From positions 682,001 to 746,000 of the forward strand of contig BPGU01000002.1 in NCBI GenBank assembly GCA_026003195.1: DNA of 64,000 bases, written 5' to 3'. Shown here in pieces: positions 9,245 to 16,931 of this stretch (position 1 is the stretch's first letter; each line of letters opens with the position of its first letter). A program made the position numbers and the translations under genes. The notes beneath the pieces were generated by a model. That model was not told where the DNA came from. It saw only the letters and a list, made by a program, of their open reading frames with translations, and did not search any database. Source of the DNA: Armatimonadota bacterium. Its GTDB lineage: Bacteria; Armatimonadota; HRBIN16.

Positions 9245-10447
9245 ATGGTTACTATCCAGCGCGTGGAGAACGGCTACACCCTTCTGCGAGACGGCAAGCC
9301 TTTCTTCATTCAGGGAGCGGTAGGGAACCGCTTCCTGGAGCGGCTTGTCCAGGCAGGCGGGAACTCCATCCGCGCGGGCGTGCAAGACCTGAACCGTGCT
9401 CACCAGCTGGGACTGACTGTGCTGGCGAATCTGCCCTTCGGCAAGCCGCGCTGGGGTTTCGATGCCACCGACCGTAACGCCGTCGCCAAACAGCTGGACG
9501 AGCTGCGCCAGACGGTACAGCAGTTCAAAGACCACCCTGCCCTGCTGATGTGGGCCATCGGCAACGAGTTGGAGATATGGACAACTCCTGAACAGCGCGT
9601 TCCGCTGTGGCAGGCGGTCAACGAAGCGGCGGAGATGATCCATGAGGTGGACGGCAAACATCCGGTAATAACGCCTGTCGGTTGCGACTACCGGCATCTG
9701 CTCTGGGAGATAGACGAGCTATGTCCCGCACTGGACGCCATCGGTATCAACGCCTACCAGGATATGCTGACCTTGCCCGAAGACCTGCGTCAGCTGCGCT
9801 GGTCACGCCCGTACGTGGTCACCGAATTCGGTCCGCGTGGACACTGGCAGGTTATCAAGACGCCCTGGGGAATGCCGATTGAGGACAGCAGTACGCACAA
9901 AGCGGAGTTCTACCGTCGCGCCTATGAGCACGCCGTGCTGAACCGTCCGAACTGCCTGGGTGCGTACGTGTTCCACTGGAGCTTCCACCACGAGAAAACA
10001 CATACCTGGTACGGGATGTTTCTGGAGGACGGCAGTCCTACGGAGCCTGTGGAGGTAATGCACTATTTCTGGAGCGGCTCCTATCCCCCAAACCGTTGCC
10101 CGCGTATCGAGCAGATGTGGATAGAACACGACGGTCAAAGCCAAAGCGTTTACGCCTCTCTTCCTGCAGGAGCACGGGTACAGGCAACCGTCGAGGCAAG
10201 CGACCCGGAGGGCGAGGTGCTGACCATCCGCTGGGAGCTACGCCCCGATGTGGCAGACAACCCCAATGTCGGAGGCGACCGCGAGGAACCGGTACAGCCG
10301 ATAGAAGGCGCGATACTGTCTTCGGAAAGCAAACGGGCATTGGTGCAGATACCAGCTTCAGCAGGCAAGTACCGCCTGTTTGTGTACGTGTACGACCCGG
10401 TGGGCAATGCCGCTACAGCCAACATGCCGATTCTGGCGACAGAATAG
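9245..10447 (+). CDS. TIM-barrel glycoside hydrolase (GH2/GH5-like clan) with C-terminal beta domain
   Basis: A 400-residue protein in the same direction as the rhamnosidase, 72 bases downstream and probably in the same transcript. MWAIGNELEIW provides the Asn-Glu acid/base pair (Glu near residue 108) and YVVTEFGPRG provides the presumed nucleophile Glu (near 194). That is the arrangement of retaining clan A hydrolases such as GH2 and GH5. FVFHWSFHHEKTHTWYGMF fits the last barrel strands. The final 100 residues look like an Ig-type beta domain (VEASDPEGEVLTIRWEL). The ATG at 9245 follows AGGAGG by six bases; a GTG directly before it is possible. The substrate cannot be told; no secretion signal is seen. 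Confidence 0.8.
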   Translation: MVTIQRVENGYTLLRDGKPFFIQGAVGNRFLERLVQAGGNSIRAGVQDLNRAHQLGLTVLANLPFGKPRWGFDATDRNAVAKQLDELRQTVQQFKDHPALLMWAIGNELEIWTTPEQRVPLWQAVNEAAEMIHEVDGKHPVITPVGCDYRHLLWEIDELCPALDAIGINAYQDMLTLPEDLRQLRWSRPYVVTEFGPRGHWQVIKTPWGMPIEDSSTHKAEFYRRAYEHAVLNRPNCLGAYVFHWSFHHEKTHTWYGMFLEDGSPTEPVEVMHYFWSGSYPPNRCPRIEQMWIEHDGQSQSVYASLPAGARVQATVEASDPEGEVLTIRWELRPDVADNPNVGGDREEPVQPIEGAILSSESKRALVQIPASAGKYRLFVYVYDPVGNAATANMPILATE

Positions 10448-10498
10448 TCGCCACATTACGAGTTTGGTAAGATTCTTTGAAAAACATGGGCAAACAGG

Positions 10499-10527
10499 TT
10501 GACTTTCACCGCAAAGTTTGTTACAAT
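10499..10527 (+). promoter_or_regulatory. Sigma-70-type promoter
   Basis: TTGACT (10499-10504) and TACAAT (10522-10527) are 17 bases apart. Transcription would start near 10534 and give a leader of about 155 bases before the small gene at 10691. Confidence 0.7.
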
Positions 10528-10690
10528 AACAGACGATTAGTAACGGTGAGTTGTGCTTGCTGTTTTTGGTTGCTTTCCGGTTCGCGCTGAAAGGAACCAA
10601 CTGCAGACGAAACATGGGAACAGTCATGCAGCGCGTTCCCAGAGGCTGGTCATGCTGCATCGTGAATGTATTCGAGGGGGGACACCAGCA

Positions 10691-10900
10691 ATGTGGCAGC
10701 GACCGGAAAACGACCAATTTGCGGAGGAGCTCTTCCTGGCGGGAGAGCGTGTTGCTCCAGGCGTGTACAGACAGGTAGGCAGTGACAGGGTGATACGGTT
10801 AGAGAAAGAGGACGTTCTGCCTGCGAGCTGTGACGGACATGTCGCTTGCTATGTGCGTATCCAGAACTTATGGTCGCAGATTCAGGCGATGCACATGTAG
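10691..10900 (+). CDS. Small protein of 69 residues, unknown function
   Basis: Read from the ATG at 10691, which follows a G-rich ribosome site (GAGGGGGG), the protein starts MWQRPENDQFAEELFLAGER. It continues through a short basic stretch (YRQVGSDRVIRLEKEDVLP) with two cysteines around CDGHVACYV. The frame stays open upstream to 10553, but the promoter and ribosome site favour the shorter form. It has its own promoter and a strong terminator, so it is a monocistronic unit. The pattern GxYRxVGSxRVI resembles short bacterial proteins of unknown role; I do not recognise the family. Confidence 0.6.
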   Translation: MWQRPENDQFAEELFLAGERVAPGVYRQVGSDRVIRLEKEDVLPASCDGHVACYVRIQNLWSQIQAMHM

Positions 10901-10919
10901 AGAAAATGGACAGAGGATG

Positions 10920-10948
10920 GAGCCGACGGTATTCCCGTCGGCTCTTTT
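10920..10948 (+). terminator. Rho-independent terminator
   Basis: GAGCCGACGG (10920-10929) pairs with CCGTCGGCTC (10935-10944), followed by TTTT. It serves the small gene and, read from the other strand, lies against the 3' end of accA. Confidence 0.85.
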
Positions 10949-10949
10949 G

Positions 10950-11912
10950 CTACTCTGAGGCGGTGCGCCATACGCCCAGGTTACGGTATCGCTCGTAACG
11001 GCTTTCGCGCAGTTTGCTCACCGCCATCTTCTGAAGCGGTGGCAGGTGTCTGAGCAATGCCTCCTTCACTATCTGCGCCGCCGCCAGTGGGTCGCGGTGC
11101 GCTCCTCCCAGAGGTTCCTCAATGACTTCATCCACTATCCCAAAGCGCAGGGCATCATGGGCGGTCAGTTTCAACGCCTCCGCCGCTTCGGGAGCACGCT
11201 TTGGGTCGCGCCATAGAATCGCCGCGCAGCCTTCAGGCGGAATCACCGAGTAGATGGCGTATTCCTGCATCAGCACCCGGTCCGCCACAGCAATGCCCAG
11301 CGCGCCGCCACTTCCCCCCTCCCCGATGACCACGGAAAGGATGGGAACCTTCAGGGTAATCATCTCGCGCAGGTTGCGGGCGATGGCTTCGCTGATGCCG
11401 CGGCTCTCCGATTCCACCCCCGGGTCGGCGGCGGGGGTGTCTACAAAGGTAATCACCGGTCGCCCGAACTTCTCCGCCAGGCGCATCAGCCGCAGCGCTT
11501 TGCGATAGCCTTCGGGCTTCGCCATGCCGAAGTTGCGTCGCTGACGCTCTTTCAGGTCACGCCCCTTTTGCTGTCCAATCACCATCACCGGCTTCTCGTT
11601 GAGCCATGCCATCCCCCCGACGATGGCGCCGTCATCGCCGAACTGTCGGTCTCCGTGTAGCTCGATGAAGTCATCGAAAATCGTACGAATGTAGTCCAGG
11701 GTATAAGGGCGCTGGGGATGTCGCGCCAGCAGGGTGCGGTCCCACGGCGTCAGGTTGCGGAAAATCTCGCGCAACAGCCGTTCGCGGTCCCTCTCCAGCG
11801 CGGCAATCTCCTCGCTTTTGTCGATCCCTTGATCCGCCGTAATGCGCTTCAACGCCTCGATATTGGCGTCCAGTTCCGCAATCGGCTTTTCAAAGTCCAG
11901 AACGGTTCTCAC
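10950..11912 (-). CDS. accA: Acetyl-CoA carboxylase, carboxyltransferase subunit alpha
   Basis: A 320-residue subunit that, with AccD, moves the carboxyl group from carboxybiotin to acetyl-CoA, making malonyl-CoA for fatty-acid synthesis. The order of segments is standard. There is an N-terminal helical region (LDANIEALKRITADQGID), then FDDFIELHGDRQFGDDGAIVGG, the glycine-rich crotonase-fold core VIGEGGSGGALGIAVADRVLM, and YAIYSVIPPEGCAAILWRD. Length is typical of the family. It begins five bases after accD ends, so the two are cotranscribed and likely made in equal amounts. Confidence 0.96.
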   Translation of the reverse strand: MRTVLDFEKPIAELDANIEALKRITADQGIDKSEEIAALERDRERLLREIFRNLTPWDRTLLARHPQRPYTLDYIRTIFDDFIELHGDRQFGDDGAIVGGMAWLNEKPVMVIGQQKGRDLKERQRRNFGMAKPEGYRKALRLMRLAEKFGRPVITFVDTPAADPGVESESRGISEAIARNLREMITLKVPILSVVIGEGGSGGALGIAVADRVLMQEYAIYSVIPPEGCAAILWRDPKRAPEAAEALKLTAHDALRFGIVDEVIEEPLGGAHRDPLAAAQIVKEALLRHLPPLQKMAVSKLRESRYERYRNLGVWRTASE

Positions 11913-11917
11913 CTCGT

Positions 11918-12751
11918 CTATCCCCCCGTGAAAAAACGGAGTACCCGTTGAAGCGTGTGTTTCAGTTCTTTACGTGGCACCACGATGTCTACCATACCGT
12001 GCTCCAGCTGGAACTCGGCGGTCTGGAAATTGGGTGGCGGTTTCACCACCTGAGCCTGCTGCGCCACCCGTTGTCCTGCGAAGCCAATAAGTGCGCCCGG
12101 TTCAGCGATGACCACATCGCCTACCGAAGCGTAGCTCGCCAGCACTCCCGCCATCGTGGGGTCGGTCAGCACACTGATAAAGGGTACACCAGCTTCATGC
12201 AATCTTGCTGCCGCTGCACAGGTCTTCGCCATCTGCATGAGCGAGAGTAAACCCTCCTGCATCCGCGCTCCACCAGAGGTAGAACAGGTCACTATCGGCA
12301 TGCGCTGCTCCAACGCATGCTCCATCGCCCGCGCTATTTTCTCACCCACCGCGCTGCCCATGCTACCCCCCATGAAGGCGAAGTCCGCCACCGCCAGCAC
12401 AATCGGGATACCTGACAGAGTGCAGGTGCCGCTCACCATCGCCTCCGGCAGCCCGGAGTTCGCCCTGCCCTTGCTCAGCTTGTCTGCATACTCGGGGAAG
12501 CCCAGCGGATCGGCGGAAACCACCTCCAAATCTCGCTCCACAAAGGTGTCAGGGTCTGCTAGCAATTCGATGCGCTCGCGCGCGGAAAGCCGATGGTGAT
12601 GTCCACAGCGCGGACACACCTTCAGGTTCCTTTCGAAGTCGCGGGCGAACAGAATCTGCTGGCAGCCATTACATTTGACCCATGCATCGTTCATCTCATC
12701 TATCGCCAACCTTTCAGCCGGGCTTCGCCGGCTAAGCCATCCCCTTTGCAT
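11918..12751 (-). CDS. accD: Acetyl-CoA carboxylase, carboxyltransferase subunit beta
   Basis: A 277-residue subunit partnering AccA. The N-terminal four-cysteine zinc ribbon is clear (CNGCQQIL with KVCPRCGHHH). It is followed by RIELLADPDTFVE, a crotonase-fold core (FAFMGGSMGSAVGEKIARA) and TCSTSGGARMQEGLLSLMQM, a signature of this subunit. I use the ATG at 12749-12751, behind GAGGAGGAG; a GTG immediately upstream is possible. It heads the accD-accA pair and is divergent from pheA, with a short shared upstream region that must hold both promoters. Confidence 0.96.
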   Translation of the reverse strand: MQRGWLSRRSPAERLAIDEMNDAWVKCNGCQQILFARDFERNLKVCPRCGHHHRLSARERIELLADPDTFVERDLEVVSADPLGFPEYADKLSKGRANSGLPEAMVSGTCTLSGIPIVLAVADFAFMGGSMGSAVGEKIARAMEHALEQRMPIVTCSTSGGARMQEGLLSLMQMAKTCAAAARLHEAGVPFISVLTDPTMAGVLASYASVGDVVIAEPGALIGFAGQRVAQQAQVVKPPPNFQTAEFQLEHGMVDIVVPRKELKHTLQRVLRFFTGG

Positions 12752-12837
12752 CACTACTCCTCCTCATGCAGGCAGGATTAAGCCTGTCTCGAGCCGAAAT
12801 CTGCCCCAACAAACATCCGCGCAGGGGTGATGTATCC

Positions 12838-13899
12838 GTGACCTTGCACGACCTCCGTAAAGAGATTGACCAGATAGACGAGCAAATCCTGCAACTGCTG
12901 AACCGGCGGGCGGAACTGGCACAGCAGATTGGCACCATGAAAGCGCGCTCACGCACCCAGTTTTTCACGCCGGAGCGAGAGCAACAGATATACCGTCGCC
13001 TGGCACAGCTAAACAAAGGACCGCTCTCCAACCAGCAGATGCGGGCGATATTCCGCGAGATTATCTCGGCGGCGCGCGCGCTGGAGAAGCCTCTGGTCAT
13101 CGCCTACTGGGGACCTCCGGGCACATTTAGCCATCAGGCGGGAGTGACCAAATTCGGCACCAGCAGCGAATTCGTGCCAGTGGAATCCATTCAGGATGTG
13201 TTTCATGAGGTGGAACGCTCCAGCGCGGATTACGGAGTCGTCCCTGTAGAAAACTCCACCGCCGGTGTTATCCCCGAAACACTAGACCAGTTCATGCACA
13301 CCAACCTGAAAATCTGCTCTGAACTGTACGTGCCGATTACCTACTATCTGGTATCGCAGACCACGCTGGAAAACGTGAAGCGGGTGTATGCGGGCGCACA
13401 GCCCCGAGAGCAATGCAAACAGTGGCTGCGCCAGCACCTGCCGGGCGTAGAGATTGTGGAGGTATCCACTACTGCCCGCGCCGCGGAGATGGCGAAAGAA
13501 GACCCCGAATCCGCCGCCGTGACCAACGCGCTGGCAGCACAGATGTACGACGTGCCCATCCTCTGCGAACATATCGAAGATAACCCCCATAACCGCACCC
13601 GCTTCCTGATCGTGGGCTACAACGAGCCGGAACCCACCGGCAAAGACAAGACCTCGCTGATGTTCTCGGTGCACAACCGACCGGGCGCACTCTTCCGCGC
13701 GATGGCGGCGTTTGAGATGTACAACGTGAACATGACCATGATCGAGAGCCGTCCGACCAAGCTCGTGCCGGGGGAGTATATCTTTTATGTGGACGTGCAG
13801 GGACATATCAAAGACGCTCCTGTCGCCAAAGCGCTGGCGGCGCTGCGGGAGAGAAGCCTCTTCGTGACCGTACTCGGTTCTTACCCGGAGTCGGAGTAA
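12838..13899 (+). CDS. pheA: Bifunctional chorismate mutase / prephenate dehydratase (P-protein)
   Basis: This enzyme converts chorismate to prephenate and then to phenylpyruvate on the way to phenylalanine. An AroQ-type mutase domain comes first (LRKEIDQIDEQILQLLNRRAELAQQIG). The dehydratase follows, with YWGPPGTFSHQA, VPVENSTAGVIPETLD and DNPHNRTRFLIVG, in which the TRF threonine is the known catalytic position. A C-terminal ACT domain (TSLMFSVHNRPGALFRAMAAF and IESRPTK) is the usual phenylalanine sensor. I prefer GTG 12838 because the mutase begins right there. An ATG at 12766 in the same frame would add 24 unconserved residues and overlaps the accD upstream region. Confidence 0.93.
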   Translation: MTLHDLRKEIDQIDEQILQLLNRRAELAQQIGTMKARSRTQFFTPEREQQIYRRLAQLNKGPLSNQQMRAIFREIISAARALEKPLVIAYWGPPGTFSHQAGVTKFGTSSEFVPVESIQDVFHEVERSSADYGVVPVENSTAGVIPETLDQFMHTNLKICSELYVPITYYLVSQTTLENVKRVYAGAQPREQCKQWLRQHLPGVEIVEVSTTARAAEMAKEDPESAAVTNALAAQMYDVPILCEHIEDNPHNRTRFLIVGYNEPEPTGKDKTSLMFSVHNRPGALFRAMAAFEMYNVNMTMIESRPTKLVPGEYIFYVDVQGHIKDAPVAKALAALRERSLFVTVLGSYPESE

Positions 13900-13945
13900 A
13901 ACAAGATACTGTTTTTTTGAGCCGTGTGCTGCGAAAAGCAGGATT

Positions 13946-13962
13946 CTGGCACGATTCTTGCA
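13946..13962 (+). promoter_or_regulatory. Sigma-54-like -24/-12 promoter upstream of the cold-shock gene
   Basis: CTGGCACGATTCTTGCA matches the sigma-54 consensus (TGGCACG, four bases, TTGCA), with GG (13948-13949) and GC (13960-13961) exactly ten bases apart. The start point would leave a leader of about 110 bases before the ATG at 14083. The same twelve-base block ACGATTCTTGCA recurs in the promoter of the TPR-RHS operon (63103-63118). Confidence 0.6.
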
Positions 13963-14082
13963 GTAACTACAAGGTGGAAGGGATGCGGCATACGCCGCAG
14001 GTTTTGCCCGTGTTCGCCGCCCGCGCCGTACAGGTTGGGGAAGCGTAGCACCGGGCGAGGTACGAAACAGGAGGAAGTTGCA

Positions 14083-14286
14083 ATGCAAACCGGCACCGTA
14101 AAATGGTTTAATGACGCCAAGGGCTACGGCTTCATTAAGCCAGATGACAGCGACAAGGACGTGTTCGTGCACTACACGGCGATTCAGATGCGCGGGCACA
14201 AGACCCTCACTGAGGGGCAGCGCGTGCAGTTCGAGATCGTGGAAGGCGCGAAAGGTCCGCAAGCCGCGAACGTCACAGCACTGTAG
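14083..14286 (+). CDS. Cold-shock domain protein (CspA family)
   Basis: A 67-residue single-domain protein that binds single-stranded RNA or DNA and melts RNA structure. [20 protein letters not shown] and [11 protein letters not shown] hold the RNP1 (KGYGFI) and RNP2 (VFVHY) motifs of the OB fold; [21 protein letters not shown] completes the barrel. The ATG at 14083 follows CAGGAGGAAG; an upstream in-frame extension to 13924 lies in the leader and is not family sequence. The long leader before the ATG is typical of cold-shock genes. A strong terminator follows, making this a single-gene transcript. Confidence 0.95.
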   Translation: MQTGTVKWFNDAKGYGFIKPDDSDKDVFVHYTAIQMRGHKTLTEGQRVQFEIVEGAKGPQAANVTAL

Positions 14287-14308
14287 GCGGCTCTCATTCC
14301 TGAAAACG

Positions 14309-14337
14309 AAGCGCCGGTTCGCCCCAACCGGCGCTTT
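14309..14337 (+). terminator. Rho-independent terminator after the cold-shock gene
   Basis: AAGCGCCGGTT (14309-14319) pairs with AACCGGCGCTT (14326-14336) around a six-base loop, followed by a short T run. Confidence 0.85.
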
Positions 14338-14342
14338 ATCGC

Positions 14343-14843
14343 TTACAGGATAGTCTGTATTGCCTTCTCCAGCTCCTCTGCCCGTTGCGAGCCTATCAAC
14401 AGCGTGCGCCCGTCGGCGAACTGCAGCTCCACCCCCCAATTGCCCGACACGTTGTACGCCTTGCCTCGCGCTCCATAGCGAATGCCCCAGCCGCCATACT
14501 CCAGAACAGGGTTGTAACGGCGCGCCTGCACCGACCGAATCTGCTCCACAGGGATTTTCACCCAACGCCAGTGGAAAGGCACGAAGCGGATGTATACCCC
14601 GTCATGTCGGACCTGAGTCACCAGCCGCATGGAAGCAAACAGCATCGGCAACAGGATGCCAACGCTCAGCCAGACAAGCCAGACCACCCAGTCGGCGACG
14701 ACATCTGCCCCAGACGTACGCCGCACCAGCTGGTGTCTCCACCAGATGTACCACGCGGGAGAGACGCCTACCAGAATGATCAGCCATACCCACCACTGCG
14801 TGAACCGCTGCTCTTCATGAAAGAGTGCGAACTGTTCTTCCAT
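14343..14843 (-). CDS. Two-TM membrane protein with a PH-like domain (DUF6141-like)
   Basis: A 166-residue inner-membrane protein. Two hydrophobic segments lie at about residues 18-36 (WWVWLIILVGVSPAWYIWW) and 50-70 (VVWLVWLSVGILLPMLFAS). A beta-rich cytoplasmic part follows, with HDGVYIRFVPFHWRWVKIPV, EQIRSVQARRYNP, GGWGIRYGARGKAYNVSG and GVELQFADGRTLLIGSQRAEEL. That order (pair of helices, then FHW..I....I, WGIR, GV.L....G....IGSQ) matches bacterial PH-like membrane proteins of the DUF6141 type. Role unknown. It is divergent from the sugar isomerase-like gene at 14934. Confidence 0.75.
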   Translation of the reverse strand: MEEQFALFHEEQRFTQWWVWLIILVGVSPAWYIWWRHQLVRRTSGADVVADWVVWLVWLSVGILLPMLFASMRLVTQVRHDGVYIRFVPFHWRWVKIPVEQIRSVQARRYNPVLEYGGWGIRYGARGKAYNVSGNWGVELQFADGRTLLIGSQRAEELEKAIQTIL

Positions 14844-14933
14844 CTTTTTCCTCGCACAGTGAAATCAGACGCAGGAGGTTCCCTCCCCCTCCGCCAAAAG
14901 AATCATAACACGTACGTATTGCGAGAAACCACC

Positions 14934-15803
14934 ATGAACCGAAGGGAGTTTATTCAGGGGAGCATGATGATGTTCGGAGCCGCCGCGTTCGCTTCCGGTG
15001 CCTCGGCGCAACCCGCATCCCGTCCGCCCGCTTTCAAGCTGGGGCTGGTGACCTACAACCTCGCTCGTGCATGGGATGTGTCCACTCTTATTGCCCGCTG
15101 CAAGCCCACCGGCTTCGCCGCTGTGGAGCTGCGCACCACGCACGCGCACGGTGTGGAACCCGACATCACCCCTGCCAAACGCAAAGAGGTACGACAGCAG
15201 TTCGAGGAATCAGGCATCGTGCTGTGGGGACTGGGTACCGTGTGCGAATTTCACTCGCCAGACCCCGCCGTGGTGCGCGAAAACATCGAGACCTGCAAAC
15301 GCTTCTGCGAGCTGGCAAGAGACATAGGCGCAAAGGGCGTGAAGGTTCGTCCCAACGCTCTGCCCGAGGGCGTTCCTGTGGAGAAAACACTGGAACAAAT
15401 CGGCAAGGCGCTGATAGAGTGCGGCCAGGCGGGAGCGGATAACGGTGTGGAAATCTGGCTGGAGGTGCACGGTCATGGAACGCAGGAACCGCCCCACATC
15501 GCCCGCATCATGCAGCACTGCGGACACCCCAGCGTAGGCATCACGTGGAACTCCAACCCCACCGACGTGAAGGACGGCAGCGTGCGTGAGAGCTTTGACC
15601 TGCTGAAGGCATACATCCGCTCGTGTCACATTAACGAGCTCACCAGCAACTACCCCTGGCGCGAGCTGTTTGGACTGCTGAAGAGCATCGGCTATGACCG
15701 CTACACCCTCGCCGAAATCCAGGGGCTGGAGACCACCAGCGTCGCGGACACCGAGCGGTTCATGCGTTACTACCGTGCACTGTGGCAGGAGCTATGCCGA
15801 TAG
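14934..15803 (+). CDS. Sugar phosphate isomerase/epimerase (xylose-isomerase-like TIM barrel), Tat-exported
   Basis: A 289-residue protein beginning MNRREFIQGSMMMFGAAAF, a twin-arginine-type signal (RRxF) with a hydrophobic run and a cleavage-like ASA site. The mature part is an AP-endonuclease-2 TIM barrel: LGLVTYNLARAWDVSTLI, GFAAVELRTTHAHGVEP, GAKGVKVRPNALP, GVEIWLEVHGHG and YTLAEIQG. The Glu and His positions would bind a divalent metal. The true substrate cannot be inferred. I start at ATG 14934; the frame is open far upstream but that part overlaps the divergent gene. Its stop overlaps the next gene, so both are probably translated together. Confidence 0.85.
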   Translation: MNRREFIQGSMMMFGAAAFASGASAQPASRPPAFKLGLVTYNLARAWDVSTLIARCKPTGFAAVELRTTHAHGVEPDITPAKRKEVRQQFEESGIVLWGLGTVCEFHSPDPAVVRENIETCKRFCELARDIGAKGVKVRPNALPEGVPVEKTLEQIGKALIECGQAGADNGVEIWLEVHGHGTQEPPHIARIMQHCGHPSVGITWNSNPTDVKDGSVRESFDLLKAYIRSCHINELTSNYPWRELFGLLKSIGYDRYTLAEIQGLETTSVADTERFMRYYRALWQELCR

Positions 15804-16681
15804 GCACTTCTGCCTGGATGGTCTCCCTGCACGGCGGGCACAGCAGCGAGTTCTGCGACCACGCACACTCGCCTCTGCGCGAGATGCTGGAAGCGGCGGT
15901 CAGGGCTGGCTACCATACCTTTGGGGTCACAGAGCACGCTCCACGTGTGGAGGCACGCTTTCTGTACCCGAACGAAATCGCGCTGGGATGGGATGTCCCC
16001 AAGATTATCGCCGATTTTGAACGCTATGCGCAGACCCTGCCTGCACTGGTGGAGGAGTTCGCCAGCCGTCTGGTGGTGCTGAGAGGCTTTGAGATCGAAG
16101 TCGTGCCCGCCATCTCTTACGTGCAACTGATGCAAGAGTATCGTCAACGCTATCAGTTCGAGTACATTGTCGGTTCGGTACACTACGTAGATGAAATCTC
16201 CATCGACGGCAGTATGGAGGACTTTCAGCGAGCGATGGAGACAGCGGGCGGCTTGGAATCGCTGGCGGCGCGCTACTACCGTACCGTCGCGCAGATGGTG
16301 GAGGCATTGCGCCCAGAGGTTGTAGCGCATTTAGACCTGATTAAGCTGCATGGGCATCGGTTCGGCTCGCTGGATACGCCCAGGATACGTCGGGCAGTGG
16401 AAGAGGCTTTAGAAGCTGTCCGTGAAGCGGACGGCATTCTGGAAGTGAACACAGCGGGCTACCGCAAAGGTCTTGGAGAGCCTTATCCTGCCTCGTGGCT
16501 GGTGCAGATGGCGCACCGTATGGGCATCGGCTTCTGCTTCGGCGACGACAGCCACCGTGTGGAGCAGGTAGGCTTCGGCATGGAGGCGGCGCGAGAACAC
16601 CTCCTTCGTAACGGGGTACGCTCGGTGACCGTGCTTAGCCGTGCGGGCGGAGATCTGGTACGCCAGGCTGTGCCGCTCTAA
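15794..16681 (+). CDS. PHP-domain phosphatase, histidinol-phosphatase-like
   Basis: A 295-residue metal-dependent phosphoesterase. PHP metal ligands are visible: SLHGGHSSEFCDHAHSP, FGVTEHAPRV, RGFEIEVVP, YIVGSVHYVDEI, VVAHLDLIKLHG and FCFGDDSHRVEQVG. This fits HisK-type histidinol phosphatase, the penultimate step in histidine synthesis, but other PHP phosphatases share the motifs and no other his gene is nearby. The ATG at 15794 overlaps the previous stop by ten bases, implying translational coupling. The protein looks complete. Confidence 0.85.
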   Translation: MPIGTSAWMVSLHGGHSSEFCDHAHSPLREMLEAAVRAGYHTFGVTEHAPRVEARFLYPNEIALGWDVPKIIADFERYAQTLPALVEEFASRLVVLRGFEIEVVPAISYVQLMQEYRQRYQFEYIVGSVHYVDEISIDGSMEDFQRAMETAGGLESLAARYYRTVAQMVEALRPEVVAHLDLIKLHGHRFGSLDTPRIRRAVEEALEAVREADGILEVNTAGYRKGLGEPYPASWLVQMAHRMGIGFCFGDDSHRVEQVGFGMEAAREHLLRNGVRSVTVLSRAGGDLVRQAVPL

Positions 16682-16716
16682 ACATCGAAATTTGCGCAGA
16701 GAGGCAGGACAAACGC

Positions 16717-16746
16717 TTGACAAACGCAGGGCAATAGGTGTATATA
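16717..16746 (+). promoter_or_regulatory. Sigma-70-type promoter of the tRNA-Leu gene
   Basis: TTGACA (16717-16722) and TATATA (16741-16746, with a TG extension just before it) are 18 bases apart. The start point would be only a few bases upstream of the tRNA. In the integrated state this promoter also reads toward the integrase. Confidence 0.7.
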
Positions 16747-16757
16747 TAAGAGTGGAT

Positions 16758-16844
16758 GCCGACGTGGTGAAATTGGTAAACACGCTAGGTTCAGGGTCTA
16801 GTGCCCGAACGGGCTTGGGGGTTCGAGTCCCCCCGTCGGCACCA
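16758..16844 (+). tRNA. tRNA-Leu (anticodon CAG)
   Basis: An 87-base tRNA with a seven-pair acceptor stem (GCCGACG with CGTCGGC), genome-encoded CCA, a long class II variable arm (TGCCCGAACGGGCT) and the T arm GGGGGTTCGAGTCCCCC. The anticodon stem CTAGG/TCTAG closes the loop TTCAGGG, giving anticodon CAG for CUG codons. The 3' half from 16789 onward is repeated at 30043-30101, so this gene is the integration target and its 3' half is supplied by the element's end. Confidence 0.95.
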
Positions 16845-16847
16845 TTT
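16789..16847 (+). repeat. attL, left 59-base direct repeat
   Basis: This copy runs from the anticodon stem of tRNA-Leu through its CCA and three T residues. It is identical over 59 bases to 30043-30101. The flanking bases differ on both sides. Confidence 0.92.
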
Positions 16848-16898
16848 GTGTAAATGACAGTCTGAGCGATGTGAACACGCACAGGCTGACAAGATAAC

Positions 16899-16929
16899 AG
16901 CCCACCTGCACAGTGAAAGCGGGTGGGCT
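16899..16929 (+). terminator. Hairpin between tRNA and integrase
   Basis: AGCCCACC (16899-16906) pairs with GGTGGGCT (16922-16929), directly before the integrase start codon. It could end the tRNA transcript or hide the integrase ribosome site. The T tract is weak. Confidence 0.5.
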
Positions 16930-16931
16930 TT

